Below, piece by piece: positions 36,387 to 45,014 of a stretch of DNA of 64,000 bases (within the stretch, counting starts at the first letter, position 1; each line of letters opens with the position of its first letter). The notes under the pieces were generated by a model. It searched no databases. It saw only the letters and a program-made list of their open reading frames with translations, and had not been told where the DNA came from. The position numbers were made by a program, and so were the translations under genes. The DNA comes from Streptomyces sp. LX-29 (GTDB lineage: Bacteria; Actinomycetota; Actinomycetes; Streptomycetales; Streptomycetaceae), in assembly GCF_029541745.1 (NCBI RefSeq), contig NZ_CP089746.1:992001-1056000 (forward strand). The letters run 5' to 3'.

Positions 36387-36476
36387 TCATATGACGACCT
36401 GACTCATATGAGGCCGGACCGCATGGCGGCTGAACGGGCCTGACCACTGGCGGTACTGACGGGCCGACTCATATGA
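36387..36476. promoter_or_regulatory. Three TCATATGA palindromes upstream of tgmA
   Basis: The 8-bp palindrome TCATATGA occurs at 36387-36394, 36404-36411 and 36469-36476; the first two are 17 bp apart start to start. In DNA of this GC content, three copies within 90 bp are unlikely by chance. They sit in the spacer between tgmA (leftward) and the phosphatase gene (rightward), 155-245 bp from the tgmA start, and look like binding sites for a dimeric regulator. Confidence 0.6.
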
Positions 36477-36554
36477 CGGCCCGACGGATCGCGCCCGCCT
36501 GTCACCCCGGGACCGCGGCACCCGTGGGCCCCTCGATGCCCGGATCCACCCTCC

Positions 36555-36576
36555 GTTAACCTCTCGTTCACCTGTT
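36555..36576 (+). promoter_or_regulatory. PHO-box-like direct repeats
   Basis: GTTAACC-tctc-GTTCACC-tgtt matches two 11-bp direct-repeat units of the Streptomyces PhoP site (GTTCACC core every 11 bp); the first unit has one mismatch. It lies 94 bp before the start of a secreted phosphatase gene, the type of target PhoP controls under phosphate limitation. Confidence 0.65.
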
Positions 36577-36669
36577 CGTCGGCCCCACTCATGATCAAGA
36601 ATGGCCGTCGTCACGGAATCCGCACGGCGGACCGTGATCACCCTGTACGACCTCTCCTAGCGAGGATCC

Positions 36670-37950
36670 ATGCGTTCCACCATCGTCGCCGGCCTCCTGG
36701 CCGCCACGGTTCTCATCACCGCGGCACCCGCGGACGCCGCCCCCACGTCCACGAGCGGCGCGTCGTCCCGAGACCGCTGTCCCCAACTCGACACCAGCCT
36801 GCCCTGGTACGGGGACAACCGCGCCAAGCTCCAGAAGATGATCGACGAGCGGGGTACCTGTTCCGGCATCGACGGCCGGCGCCCGGTCGCCGCGTTCGAC
36901 TGGGACAACACCGTGGTCAAGAACGACATCACGGACGCCACGCTCGCCTGGTCCCTCCGGCACGACAAGATCCTGCGCCCGGCGCGCTGGCGTGACACCA
37001 GCCGCTGGCTGACGCCGGCCGCCGACCGGGCCCTCTCCGCCGCCTGCGGCACCTCCGTGCCCGTCGGCCGCCCGCTGCCCACCTCGGTCGACACCGACTG
37101 CGCCGACGAGATCTTCGAGATACGCGAGAAGTCGCAGACCATGGGCGGGGAACCGGCCTTCGCCGGGAACTGGAACCACCGTCGCACGGTGCCGGGCTAC
37201 GCCTGGATCCCGCAGCTGTTCGCGGGTCACACCCCCAAGGCCCTGCGCTCCTTCGCCGCGCAGGCGCGCACCGAGCAGCTGGCGGCCCCGATCGGCGCCA
37301 CCCAGAAGGTCGGCACCCACACCGTCGCCGGATACGTCCGCTACTACGAGCAGCAGAAGGACCTGATCCGCACGCTCAAGGCCGCCGGCTTCGACGTCTA
37401 CATCGTCTCCGCCTCCTCCGAGCCGATCGCCGAGGCTTGGTCGGGAGGCGTCGGCCTCGACCGCCGACACACCATCGGCATCCGCAGCCTGACCCGGCAC
37501 GGCAAGCTCACCACCGGGATTCGCGGCTGTGGCGACATGCCCGACGGGCGCGGCGAGGCTCTGCCGTACATGGACGGCAAGCGCTGCTTCATCAACCAGG
37601 AGATCTTCAAGATCAAGGGAGCCGCGGCCTGGCAGCGCCAGGACCCGGCGCACCGGATCGCCCTCGGGGCCGGCGACGCCGACACCGATGTGACGTTCGT
37701 GGACGACGCCACCGGAGTGCACCTGGCGATCAACCGCAACAAGCCCGAGCTGATGTGCCGCGCCCTCGACGACGCCGACGGGCGCTGGGCGGTCAACCCC
37801 ATGTTCATCGCCCCACTGCCCCGCAAGTCCGGTGTCTACCCGTGCTCGACGACCGGCGCCACCCACCCGGACGGCAGCCTCGGCCCGGTGCTGCGCCATG
37901 ACGGCAGTGTCATCCCCGACCAGGAGGACCTGGCCCTCCAGGCAAGCTGA
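36670..37950 (+). CDS. Secreted HAD-superfamily phosphatase (phosphorylcholine-phosphatase-like)
   Basis: 426 residues with a Sec signal peptide (MRSTIVAGLLAATVLITAAPADA). HAD motif I is AAFDWDNTVVKND (nucleophile and acid/base Asp), motif II VYIVSASSE, and motif IV LGAGDADTDVTFVDD. Several Cys suggest disulfides. Overall plan resembles periplasmic phosphorylcholine phosphatases. It would release phosphate from an extracellular ester; the exact substrate is inferred. AGGA lies before the ATG. An upstream PHO-box-like site and an 18-bp hairpin downstream frame a single-gene unit. Confidence 0.88.
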   Translation: MRSTIVAGLLAATVLITAAPADAAPTSTSGASSRDRCPQLDTSLPWYGDNRAKLQKMIDERGTCSGIDGRRPVAAFDWDNTVVKNDITDATLAWSLRHDKILRPARWRDTSRWLTPAADRALSAACGTSVPVGRPLPTSVDTDCADEIFEIREKSQTMGGEPAFAGNWNHRRTVPGYAWIPQLFAGHTPKALRSFAAQARTEQLAAPIGATQKVGTHTVAGYVRYYEQQKDLIRTLKAAGFDVYIVSASSEPIAEAWSGGVGLDRRHTIGIRSLTRHGKLTTGIRGCGDMPDGRGEALPYMDGKRCFINQEIFKIKGAAAWQRQDPAHRIALGAGDADTDVTFVDDATGVHLAINRNKPELMCRALDDADGRWAVNPMFIAPLPRKSGVYPCSTTGATHPDGSLGPVLRHDGSVIPDQEDLALQAS

Positions 37951-38064
37951 CGACCGGGCCGGCGAGGCCCGGCCGGTGGCGCGGTGGGGGGCGACGACTC
38001 CCCGGCGGCGGCCGGTCGCCACGGCGGCCGCTCCCCATCGCGTGCCCGGCCCCTCGCCCCGCCC

Positions 38065-38104
38065 GCCCCCTCGCCCGCCGGTCCCCACCGGCGGGCGAGG
38101 GGGC
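38065..38104 (+). terminator. 18-bp perfect hairpin after the phosphatase gene
   Basis: Two perfectly complementary 18-nt arms (left arm 38065-38082, right arm 38087-38104, GC except two A-T pairs) with a CCCC loop lie 114 bp downstream of the phosphatase stop. It is the strongest hairpin noticed in the window. The rest of the gene-free stretch 37951-38336 is GC-rich without a credible gene. Confidence 0.8.
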
Positions 38105-38244
38105 CACCGGCCCGCCGATCCCACCAGGCCGCCCGCCCGCCGCCGGCCGGCGCCGCGCCGACGTCGGCCCCAGGGCGCCGGCGGCCCTGGCACGAGCCGC
38201 GACACCGCTGTCATGGTGGTCGCGCGCACACCTGCTCGCGGAAC

Positions 38245-38261
38245 TGTGGTGTCCCACCACA
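38245..38261. promoter_or_regulatory. 17-bp palindrome, candidate operator of the MHS transporter
   Basis: TGTGGTG-TCC-CACCACA is a perfect 7-bp-arm palindrome 75 bp before the transporter start. Position and dyad form fit an operator. The nearby PucR-type regulator is one possible ligand, but PucR sites are not well enough known to me for a match. Confidence 0.5.
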
Positions 38262-38336
38262 TACGCCTCTGACCTGCGCATTTCTACGGTGTGGCGGCAC
38301 GGAATCGTCCCCGCCGGCCCTCTGGAAGTGGTGCTC

Positions 38337-39749
38337 ATGCCCTCCCCCGCGACCGCTCCTCCCCCCGCCCCCGCCAGCCTCCGCCGTATCGTCGCCGCCA
38401 GCCTCATCGGCACCACCATCGAGTGGTACGACTTCTTCCTCTACGGGTCCGCGGCCGCGTTGGTCTTCAACAAGCTGTTCTTCCCGGACTCCGACCCGCT
38501 CGTCGGCACGCTGCTCTCCTTCCTCACCTATGCGGTCGGCTTCGCCGCACGCCCGATCGGCGCGCTGGTCTTCGGGCACTACGGCGACCGGCTCGGCCGC
38601 AAGAGGCTGCTGGTGCTGAGCCTGCTGCTGATGGGCGGGGCGACGTTCGCGATCGGACTGCTGCCCACGCACGCCACGGTCGGTTCGGCGGCCCCGGTGC
38701 TGCTCACCGCGCTGCGACTGGTGCAGGGCTTCGCGCTGGGCGGCGAGTGGGGCGGAGCGGTGCTGCTGGTGTCCGAGCACTCCGACCGGGCGGGCGGGAA
38801 CCGGCGTGGCTTCTGGGCGTCCTGGCCGCAGACCGGCGCCCCGGCCGGACAGTTGCTGGCGACCGGGGTGCTCTCGGCCCTGACCGCGCTGCTCTCGGAC
38901 GCGGCCTTCGAGTCGTGGGGGTGGCGGGTGCCGTTCCTGCTGTCGGGTGTCCTGGTCCTGGTCGGCATGTGGATCCGGCTGTCCGTCGACGAGTCGCCGG
39001 TCTTCAAGGAGGCGCTCGCCCGCGCGGAGAGCCGGAAGCAGGAGGCGGAACAGCCGCCGCTGGTCGCCGTGTTGCGGCACCACTGGCGTGACGTTCTGGT
39101 CGCCATGGGTGCGCGCATGGCGGAGAACATCAGTTACTACGTCATCACCGCCTTCGTCCTCGTCTACGCGACCGAACAGGCCGACCTGGGCAAGCAGACC
39201 GCCCTCAACGCCGTCCTCATCGCCTCGGCCGTGCACTTCGCGGTGATCCCCGCCTGGGGCGCGCTCTCCGACCGCCTCGGGCGCCGCCCGGTGTACCTGC
39301 TCGGCGCCGCGGGGGTGGGCGCCTGGGCCTTCCCGTTCTTCGCCCTGATCGACACGCGGGAGTTCGGCTGGGTGATCGTGGCGGTCACGGTGGGGCTGGT
39401 CTTCCACGGCGCGATGTACGCCCCGCAGGCGGCCTTCTTCTCCGAGATGTTCGCGACCCGGATGCGCTATTCGGGCGCCTCGATCGGAGCCCAGTTCGCC
39501 TCGGTCGCCGCCGGCGCGCCCGCGCCGCTGATCGCCACCGCCCTGCTGGCCGACTACGACAGCAGCACCCCGATCGCGCTGTACGTGATCGCCGCGGCCC
39601 TGCTCACCCTGGTCGCGGTCGGGGTGGCGAAGGAGACCCGCCAGCGCGACCTCGCCGCGGTCGAACCGACGGCCGCGGCGACCACGAACGCTTCGGCAGC
39701 CGCCTCGGCGACGGGGTCGGCGAAGACCTCACCCCAGGCGTCGGCCTAG
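38337..39749 (+). CDS. MFS transporter of the metabolite:H+ symporter (MHS) family
   Basis: 470 residues and 12 predicted helices. Signature stretches are ASLIGTTIEWYDFFLYG (start of the MHS family), FGHYGDRLGRKRLLV (motif A), LRLVQGFALGGEWGGAVLLVSEH, and SDRLGRRPVYLLGAAG in the second half. Such proteins import carboxylates or similar metabolites with protons. ATG 38337 (MPSPATAPPP) is preferred because GGAAGTGG lies before it; a GTG 48 bases upstream is also in frame. It is convergent with the regulator/3-hydroxybutyrate-dehydrogenase pair, so the cargo may be 3-hydroxybutyrate or a relative. Confidence 0.9.
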   Translation: MPSPATAPPPAPASLRRIVAASLIGTTIEWYDFFLYGSAAALVFNKLFFPDSDPLVGTLLSFLTYAVGFAARPIGALVFGHYGDRLGRKRLLVLSLLLMGGATFAIGLLPTHATVGSAAPVLLTALRLVQGFALGGEWGGAVLLVSEHSDRAGGNRRGFWASWPQTGAPAGQLLATGVLSALTALLSDAAFESWGWRVPFLLSGVLVLVGMWIRLSVDESPVFKEALARAESRKQEAEQPPLVAVLRHHWRDVLVAMGARMAENISYYVITAFVLVYATEQADLGKQTALNAVLIASAVHFAVIPAWGALSDRLGRRPVYLLGAAGVGAWAFPFFALIDTREFGWVIVAVTVGLVFHGAMYAPQAAFFSEMFATRMRYSGASIGAQFASVAAGAPAPLIATALLADYDSSTPIALYVIAAALLTLVAVGVAKETRQRDLAAVEPTAAATTNASAAASATGSAKTSPQASA

Positions 39750-39908
39750 ACGTTGACCTAGGCGTCGGCCTAGGCGTCAGCGCCGGCGCCTGGGTCGGCT
39801 TGGGCCTCGACCCAGGCGTCGGCTTCGGCTTCGGCGTCGACCGCCGCGTCGACTTCCGCGGCTCGCCCTCCGACGACGGGTCGGGTGTGAACCGCGCGGC
39901 CCCACCGG

Positions 39909-42386
39909 TCAGCGGGCGACCGCCGCCGAGAGCCGGTGGAGACGCAGCGCGAGCTGGATCTCCAGCAGGTGGGACGGCTCCTGCCAGCCGGGGCCCAGCA
40001 GCCGAGCCACCCGCTCCAGGCGCTGCGCCACGGTGTTGACGTGGACGTGGAGCGCGTCCTTCGTACGGACCGGGCTCATGCCGCTGGCGAAGTAGGCGTC
40101 CAGGGTGCGGACCAGGTCGGTGCCGCGCCGTCGGTCGTAGTCGATGACCGTGCCGATGGTGCGGTGCACGAACTCCGCCACCCGGTCGCCGTCCCGCGCA
40201 CCCGCCAGCAGCAACCCGAGAAAGCCGAAGTCCTCCGCGGCGCCGCCCTCGCCCGCGCGGCCGAGCAGGTCCAACACGCTGAGACAGCGCAGCGCTTCGG
40301 CGTAGGCGTCGGCGACCACGCCGGGGGCGGCCGCCGGGGCGGGCACCGGCGCCGACGCCCCCACGGTGACCGGTGCGTGTACGGCGGTGCCCAGCTGCCT
40401 GGCCGCCCGGCGGGCGGTGGCCGCGGCGCTCTCTCCCCGGGCGAGCGGCAACAGCAGGACGACACCGCCGTCCCGCGCGGCGGCGAGGCCGTGCCCGGTC
40501 GCGGCCAGATGGGAGGCCGCGGACCACAGGCGCTGCCGGTCGGCGGTCTGCCGGTCGACCGCGCGCCGGTCGGCGGTCGCCCCGCGCGACGCCCGTCCGC
40601 CTGGGGAACCTCCGACTGGGGGACCTCCGCCTGGGGGACGGCCGTCGCCCACCGGACCGCCCACCGGACCGCCCATCGTGCGACGCCCGGTCGACCGCGG
40701 GTCCGCCGTCGAGCTCGGGACCCGGCTCGGATGCGCGCCCGGCCCTGCGCCCGGGCCTGCGCCCGGCCCTGCGCCCGGACCCGTGCCCGGCCTCGCGCTC
40801 GGACCCCCGCTCGGACCCGGACCCACGGTCCGGCCGGCGTCCGGGGTGTCCGCCGGGCCGCGGCCGGCCGTGCTGGGGCCGCCCGGGCTCGGGCGACCGG
40901 CCGTGGCGGCGCCCGCGTCCCGGTCCCCGTGCGCCCGGGCGCCGGGGACGGGGCGGGAGTCGGTGGCGGCCCGTCCCGGGAAGGCGGCGGGCCGGCCCCC
41001 GCGGAAGCCCGCACCGGTGCCCGTCGGGGCCTTCGGGTCCGCGGCGGCCGGGTCGACGGCGTCCCCACCGGTGTCGACGCGGGCCGCCAGGACGACATGC
41101 GGTGCGTCGAGGTCCGCCCGCAGCCTCAGGGCGCGCTCGCGCAGCAGCCCCGGGTCGCGGTCGGGGGCGTCGAGGAGGTCGTCCAGGAGCTCGCCGCGGA
41201 CCCGTTGCTCCGCCTCGCCCGCGGATCGGCGGGCCAGTTGCAGCAGCGAGGTGACCATGGCGGCGCGCTCGAGCGTGCGTTGGTCGACCGGGTCCAGCCC
41301 GGAGTGGCCGTGCAGGACGAGCGCGCCGAGGAGTTCGCCGCCGGCGGAGACGGCGGCGACCCAGTCGTCGCCCTGCCGCACCGCGCGGCCGTCGGCGCGG
41401 GACGGGTCGACGGCCGTGAGCGGGCACGCCTCCGGCTCGACGAACTCCACCGATCCGCTGAGCACTTCGGCGACGGCGGCGGCGACGTCGTGCACCCCGC
41501 CACCGCGCAGCACCAGCTCGGTGAGCCGGTCGTGCACCTCCGAGGCGCGCTCGATGACGGCGCTGCGGTCCCGGATGATCTCGTTGGCGGCCTCCAGTTC
41601 GGCCAGCGCGGAGCGGGTCTCGGCCAGCAGGTTGGCGGTGTCGAGGGCGACGGCGGCGTGCGCGGCGAAGGAACCGAGCAGGGCGATCTGTTCGCGTTCG
41701 AAGACCCGCGCCCTCCGGTCTGCGGCGAACAGCACGCCGATGACGCCGCTGCCCAGCATGAGCGGCACGCCGAGGATGGCCACCAGCCCCTCGTCGATGA
41801 CGCCTTCGTCGATGGTGTGGGTGTGCTGGAAGCGGGGGTCGTCCAGATAGCTGTCGGTGACGTACGGGCGGGCCGTCTGGGCGACCAGCCCGCCGAGTCC
41901 CTCCCCCATGCCGAGCCTCAGTTGCTGGAAGCGTGCCGAGACCGAGCCGTCGGTGACCCGCATGTAGGTGTCGCCCGCGCGGGGGTCGTTGAGCGTCAGA
42001 TAGGCGACCTCGGTGCCCAGCAGCGAGCGGGCGCGCTGCACGATGGCCTGGAGCACCGCGTCCAGGTCGCGCAGCCCGGCGAGGTCGTGGGCGGTCTCGT
42101 AGAGGGCGGACAGTTCGGCCTCGCGTCGCCTGCGGCCCTCCAGTTCTCCATGGACCCGCAGCGCCGCCAGCTTGACGCGCTCCAGGGCGGCGAGCCGGGC
42201 GGGGCTTTCGCCCTCCGCGCGGGCGCGCAGGACGGGCCGCTCGAACGCCTCGGCGGGTGCGCCCCGCGCGAGCAGCTCGATATAGGGCTCGGTGCGTTCG
42301 GCGAACTCGGCGGGCTCGGCCGGGTCAGGGTCGTGCCCGTCCGCGCGGGGCTTCGGGGCGTGCTCGGGATTCAGTGGGCCGTCCAT
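39909..42386 (-). CDS. GAF-domain PucR/CdaR-family transcriptional regulator with a large low-complexity insert
   Basis: 825 residues. A GAF domain (about 90-260: LYETAHDLAGLRDLDAVLQAIVQRARSLLGTEVAYL, LMLGSGVIGVLFAADR) is followed by a central region and, at the C-terminus, the PucR helix-turn-helix (DLVRTLDAYFASGMSPVRTKDALHVHVNTVAQRLERV). Between them lies about 150 residues of Gly/Pro/Ala/Arg sequence including GPGAGPGAGPGAGPGAHP, coded by 12-bp repeats near 40735-40800. Relatives are about 600-650 residues and lack it. The start at 42386 lies 16 nt inside the SDR gene, implying co-expression. It probably controls the SDR and the transporter. Confidence 0.88.
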   Translation of the reverse strand: MDGPLNPEHAPKPRADGHDPDPAEPAEFAERTEPYIELLARGAPAEAFERPVLRARAEGESPARLAALERVKLAALRVHGELEGRRRREAELSALYETAHDLAGLRDLDAVLQAIVQRARSLLGTEVAYLTLNDPRAGDTYMRVTDGSVSARFQQLRLGMGEGLGGLVAQTARPYVTDSYLDDPRFQHTHTIDEGVIDEGLVAILGVPLMLGSGVIGVLFAADRRARVFEREQIALLGSFAAHAAVALDTANLLAETRSALAELEAANEIIRDRSAVIERASEVHDRLTELVLRGGGVHDVAAAVAEVLSGSVEFVEPEACPLTAVDPSRADGRAVRQGDDWVAAVSAGGELLGALVLHGHSGLDPVDQRTLERAAMVTSLLQLARRSAGEAEQRVRGELLDDLLDAPDRDPGLLRERALRLRADLDAPHVVLAARVDTGGDAVDPAAADPKAPTGTGAGFRGGRPAAFPGRAATDSRPVPGARAHGDRDAGAATAGRPSPGGPSTAGRGPADTPDAGRTVGPGPSGGPSARPGTGPGAGPGAGPGAGPGAHPSRVPSSTADPRSTGRRTMGGPVGGPVGDGRPPGGGPPVGGSPGGRASRGATADRRAVDRQTADRQRLWSAASHLAATGHGLAAARDGGVVLLLPLARGESAAATARRAARQLGTAVHAPVTVGASAPVPAPAAAPGVVADAYAEALRCLSVLDLLGRAGEGGAAEDFGFLGLLLAGARDGDRVAEFVHRTIGTVIDYDRRRGTDLVRTLDAYFASGMSPVRTKDALHVHVNTVAQRLERVARLLGPGWQEPSHLLEIQLALRLHRLSAAVAR

Positions 42387-43165
42387 CCGCCGTCCATGGT
42401 GAGGGTGGTGCCGGTGACGAACGAGGTGTGCGGTCCGCAGAGGTAGGCGACCGCCTCGGCGACCTCCTCCGGCTCGACGAGCCGCTTGAGGGCCGTGTCG
42501 GCCAACAGCAGGTCGCTGACGACGCGTTCGGCGGGTATGCCGTGCGCGGCGGCCTGGTCGGCGATCTGCCGCTCGACCAGGGGCGTGCGCACGTAGCCGG
42601 GGCTGACGCAGTTGGAGGTGACGCCCCGCGCTGCCCCCTCCAGGGCGGCGACCTTGGAGAGGCCCTCCAGTCCGTGTTTGGCGGCCACGTACGCGGACTT
42701 GTAGGCCGAGGCGCGCAGCCCGTGGACGGAGGAGATGTTGACGATGCGCCCCCACCCCTGGCCGTACATGTGCGGCAGTGCGCCCCGGATGAGCCGGAAA
42801 GGCGCCTCCAGCATGACCGTCAGCACGGTCGAGAAGGTCTCCGGTGGGAACTCCTCGATGGGACGGACCAGTTGGAGACCGGCGTTGTTGACGAGGATGT
42901 CGGCGCCGTAGGCCGCCGCCTCGGCGGCGTCGAGGTCGGTGAGGTCCAGCGGGCACGACTCGACGCGGCCCGACAGGCCGGGGGTGTCCGCGGCGCGCGC
43001 CGCGAGGCGGGCCAGGCCGTCGGCGTCCCGGTCGGCCGCGCGGACCGTGGCACCGGAGGCGGCGAGCCGCAGCGCGCACGCCTGCCCGATACCGCCCGCG
43101 GCGCCGGTGACGAGTGCGGTGCGACCACGAAGGTCGACGGTGCCTGATGTGGTGGACACGCTCAT
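42371..43165 (-). CDS. 3-hydroxybutyrate dehydrogenase-like short-chain dehydrogenase
   Basis: 264 residues. The NAD-binding start is ALVTGAAGGIGQACALRLA, then VNNAGLQLVRPIEEFP, catalytic Ser in NISSVHGLRASAYKSAYVAAKHG (YxxxK) and the C-terminal FVTGTTLTMDGGW. The LQxVxPIExFP and VHGLxAS stretches are those of D-3-hydroxybutyrate dehydrogenases (3HB to acetoacetate with NAD). The ATG at 43165 opens MSVSTTSGTVDLRG. Transcribed with the PucR-type regulator. Confidence 0.9.
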   Translation of the reverse strand: MSVSTTSGTVDLRGRTALVTGAAGGIGQACALRLAASGATVRAADRDADGLARLAARAADTPGLSGRVESCPLDLTDLDAAEAAAYGADILVNNAGLQLVRPIEEFPPETFSTVLTVMLEAPFRLIRGALPHMYGQGWGRIVNISSVHGLRASAYKSAYVAAKHGLEGLSKVAALEGAARGVTSNCVSPGYVRTPLVERQIADQAAAHGIPAERVVSDLLLADTALKRLVEPEEVAEAVAYLCGPHTSFVTGTTLTMDGGWTAH

Positions 43166-43220
43166 AGCGGGCAGGCTAGACGGCGCCGCGGCCGCGAACG
43201 ATGTGTCCGCGCACCACCCT

Positions 43221-43700
43221 TCACCGGGGTTCGGCGGGTTCGAACCACGTGGGTCCGTCGTACGCCGCCTGCTTGATGCGGGTGACGGCGAACTCCTCCA
43301 TCTCGGGCAGCTCGTCGACGGCGAACCAGCCCACCTCCAGGGACTCGTCGTCGTTGACCCGCGCCTCGCCGCCGACCGCGCGGCAGCGGAAGCAGACGTC
43401 CATGAACTGGCAGACGTCGCCGTTGGGGTAGACGACCGGCTCCAGGGTCTCCACAAGGACGATCCGCTCCGGCACGCAGCGCACCGCGGTCTCCTCGTAC
43501 ACCTCACGCACCACCGCCGTGGCGGGCTGCTCGCCCGGCTCCGGGATGCCACCGATGATCGACCAGCGCCCGTTGTCGGACCGGCGGCCGAGCAGCACCC
43601 GCCCCTCGTCGTCCAGGACGATCGCGCTCACTCCGGGCAGCGGCAGCAGGGCGTTCCCCAAGGAGGTGCGCAGTTCACGGATGAAGTCGGGCGTGGGCAT
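43221..43700 (-). CDS. NUDIX hydrolase
   Basis: 159 residues with a complete Nudix box, GGIPEPGEQPATAVVREVYEETAV (G-x5-E-x7-REV-x-EE-x-A). The N-terminus PTPDFIRELRTSLGNALLPLPGVSAIVLDDEGRVLLGRR and the C-terminal WFAVDELPEMEEFAVTRI are as in small pyrophosphatases that clean or recycle nucleotides. The exact substrate is unknown. It is separated from the SDR start by 55 bp. Confidence 0.92.
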   Translation of the reverse strand: MPTPDFIRELRTSLGNALLPLPGVSAIVLDDEGRVLLGRRSDNGRWSIIGGIPEPGEQPATAVVREVYEETAVRCVPERIVLVETLEPVVYPNGDVCQFMDVCFRCRAVGGEARVNDDESLEVGWFAVDELPEMEEFAVTRIKQAAYDGPTWFEPAEPR

Positions 43701-44003
43701 GCGCCCGAGGGTATCGGCCGCGAGGCCCCCGTTCGGACCATGTGCCGGTCGTCCACGGCCCCGTGCCACCCGGCGTGCGCCCCGCACGCGGACGGGCGCA
43801 CACCACGCCCACCGCTGCTCGGGGCCGTCGCCGGGCGCGATCCGGAGGCGGAACTTCTTCGTACGCATATTCGCCCCAACGTTTCTGCACGGGTCCTCCC
43901 ACGGCGCACCGGCAGCCGCTACGGTGTCAGTCCTTGCCCGCGCCCGGGGCCGGCCGTGCCGCGCCGTGGCGCGGCGCCCGTCAGCGCTCGGGGGGTCGAC
44001 GGG
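43701..44003. other. Divergent spacer, 303 bp
   Basis: Promoter region shared by the leftward NUDIX gene and the rightward O-antigen-ligase-like gene. The piece 43850-43910 (CTTCTTCGTACGCATATTCG) is locally AT-richer and may be promoter. No gene or strong palindrome seen. Confidence 0.5.
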
Positions 44004-45014
44004 ATGGCGACGCCGACGGCGATACGACATGGCGCTTCGGAGCGCGGGGCGGCGCCCGATGTCGTGGGCGCCGCCCTTCTGAGCTGCTGCGCCGTCTGGG
44101 CGCTGGTCAGCGCGGCCGGGCGCGCGGCGCGCCCCGAAGGGACCCTGCTCGCGCTTCTCGCGGTGACCGCCGGGTACGCCTGCGGCCGGATCGCGGGCTC
44201 GCTGCTGCCGGTCGCCGCCGCGACGACCGGCGCGCTGGCGGGGGCCGTGCTCACCGTCGCCCCCGAGCAGGCCGCGTCCACCGGCGGCGTCACGGTGGAC
44301 GCGGCGCGGCTGACGCTGGCCACCGGCGCCGCGTGCTGCGCCGCGTGGGCCGCCGGCCCGGGGCCGCTGCGCCGGGCGCTGTGGCTGTTGGCCGGCGCCC
44401 TGGCGGCGCTGGCCCTCGCCGCCGGCTGCGCGGCCGGCTTCGTCGCGGCGTGCGGGGTGCTGCTGTGTTCCCTGGCCGCGGGGCGGGTACGGCACCGGCT
44501 GCCGGCGCTCGCCGGGCTGGCGCTGGTGGCGGCGCTGGCGGTCGGCTCCACCTGGGCGGTGGCCGCGAACGCCCTGCCGCGCGGGCTCTCCACCTCCCTG
44601 GAGGGACAGCTCACCGAGCATCGGGTGCGCCTGTGGCACGACGCCGCCACGATCACCGCGGAACATCCGCTGCGCGGGGCGGGCCCCGACCTGTTCGGTG
44701 AGGTCAGCCCGGCCTCCCTGCAGTCGGCCGAGCCCCACGGCACGCCGTACTCCGCCCCCATGCAGCAGGCCGCCGAACAGGGGCTGCCGGGGGCGGCCCT
44801 GCTGGCCGCGGCCTTCGGCTGGACGCTGTACGCGCTGTGGCGCTCGCCCCGCGCCACGGCGGTCGCGCTGACCGCCGCGGCCGCCCTCACCGGGCTCGCC
44901 GTCCAGGCCGCCGTCGGCAACGCGCTGAGCTCCCCTCAGATCACCGCCGGCGCCGGCCTGCTGGCCGGCCTGGCCACCGCCCGCCGCCCCGGCGCCCCGA
45001 CCGAGCCCGGCTGA
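44004..45014 (+). CDS. O-antigen-ligase/polymerase-like membrane protein
   Basis: 336 residues, about 8 hydrophobic helices. Between the helices lies the ligase-type loop EHRVRLWHDAATITAEHPLRGAGPDLFGEV, the Wzy_C/WaaL signature (Arg-x-x-Leu-Trp and HPL-x-G-x-G), followed by MQQAAEQGLPGAALLAAAF. These enzymes join polyprenyl-linked glycans to an acceptor; in Streptomyces a cell-surface glycan is likely. It is shorter than the usual 400 or more residues, so helices may be fewer. ATG 44004 follows a GGGGGG run. Confidence 0.75.
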   Translation: MATPTAIRHGASERGAAPDVVGAALLSCCAVWALVSAAGRAARPEGTLLALLAVTAGYACGRIAGSLLPVAAATTGALAGAVLTVAPEQAASTGGVTVDAARLTLATGAACCAAWAAGPGPLRRALWLLAGALAALALAAGCAAGFVAACGVLLCSLAAGRVRHRLPALAGLALVAALAVGSTWAVAANALPRGLSTSLEGQLTEHRVRLWHDAATITAEHPLRGAGPDLFGEVSPASLQSAEPHGTPYSAPMQQAAEQGLPGAALLAAAFGWTLYALWRSPRATAVALTAAAALTGLAVQAAVGNALSSPQITAGAGLLAGLATARRPGAPTEPG

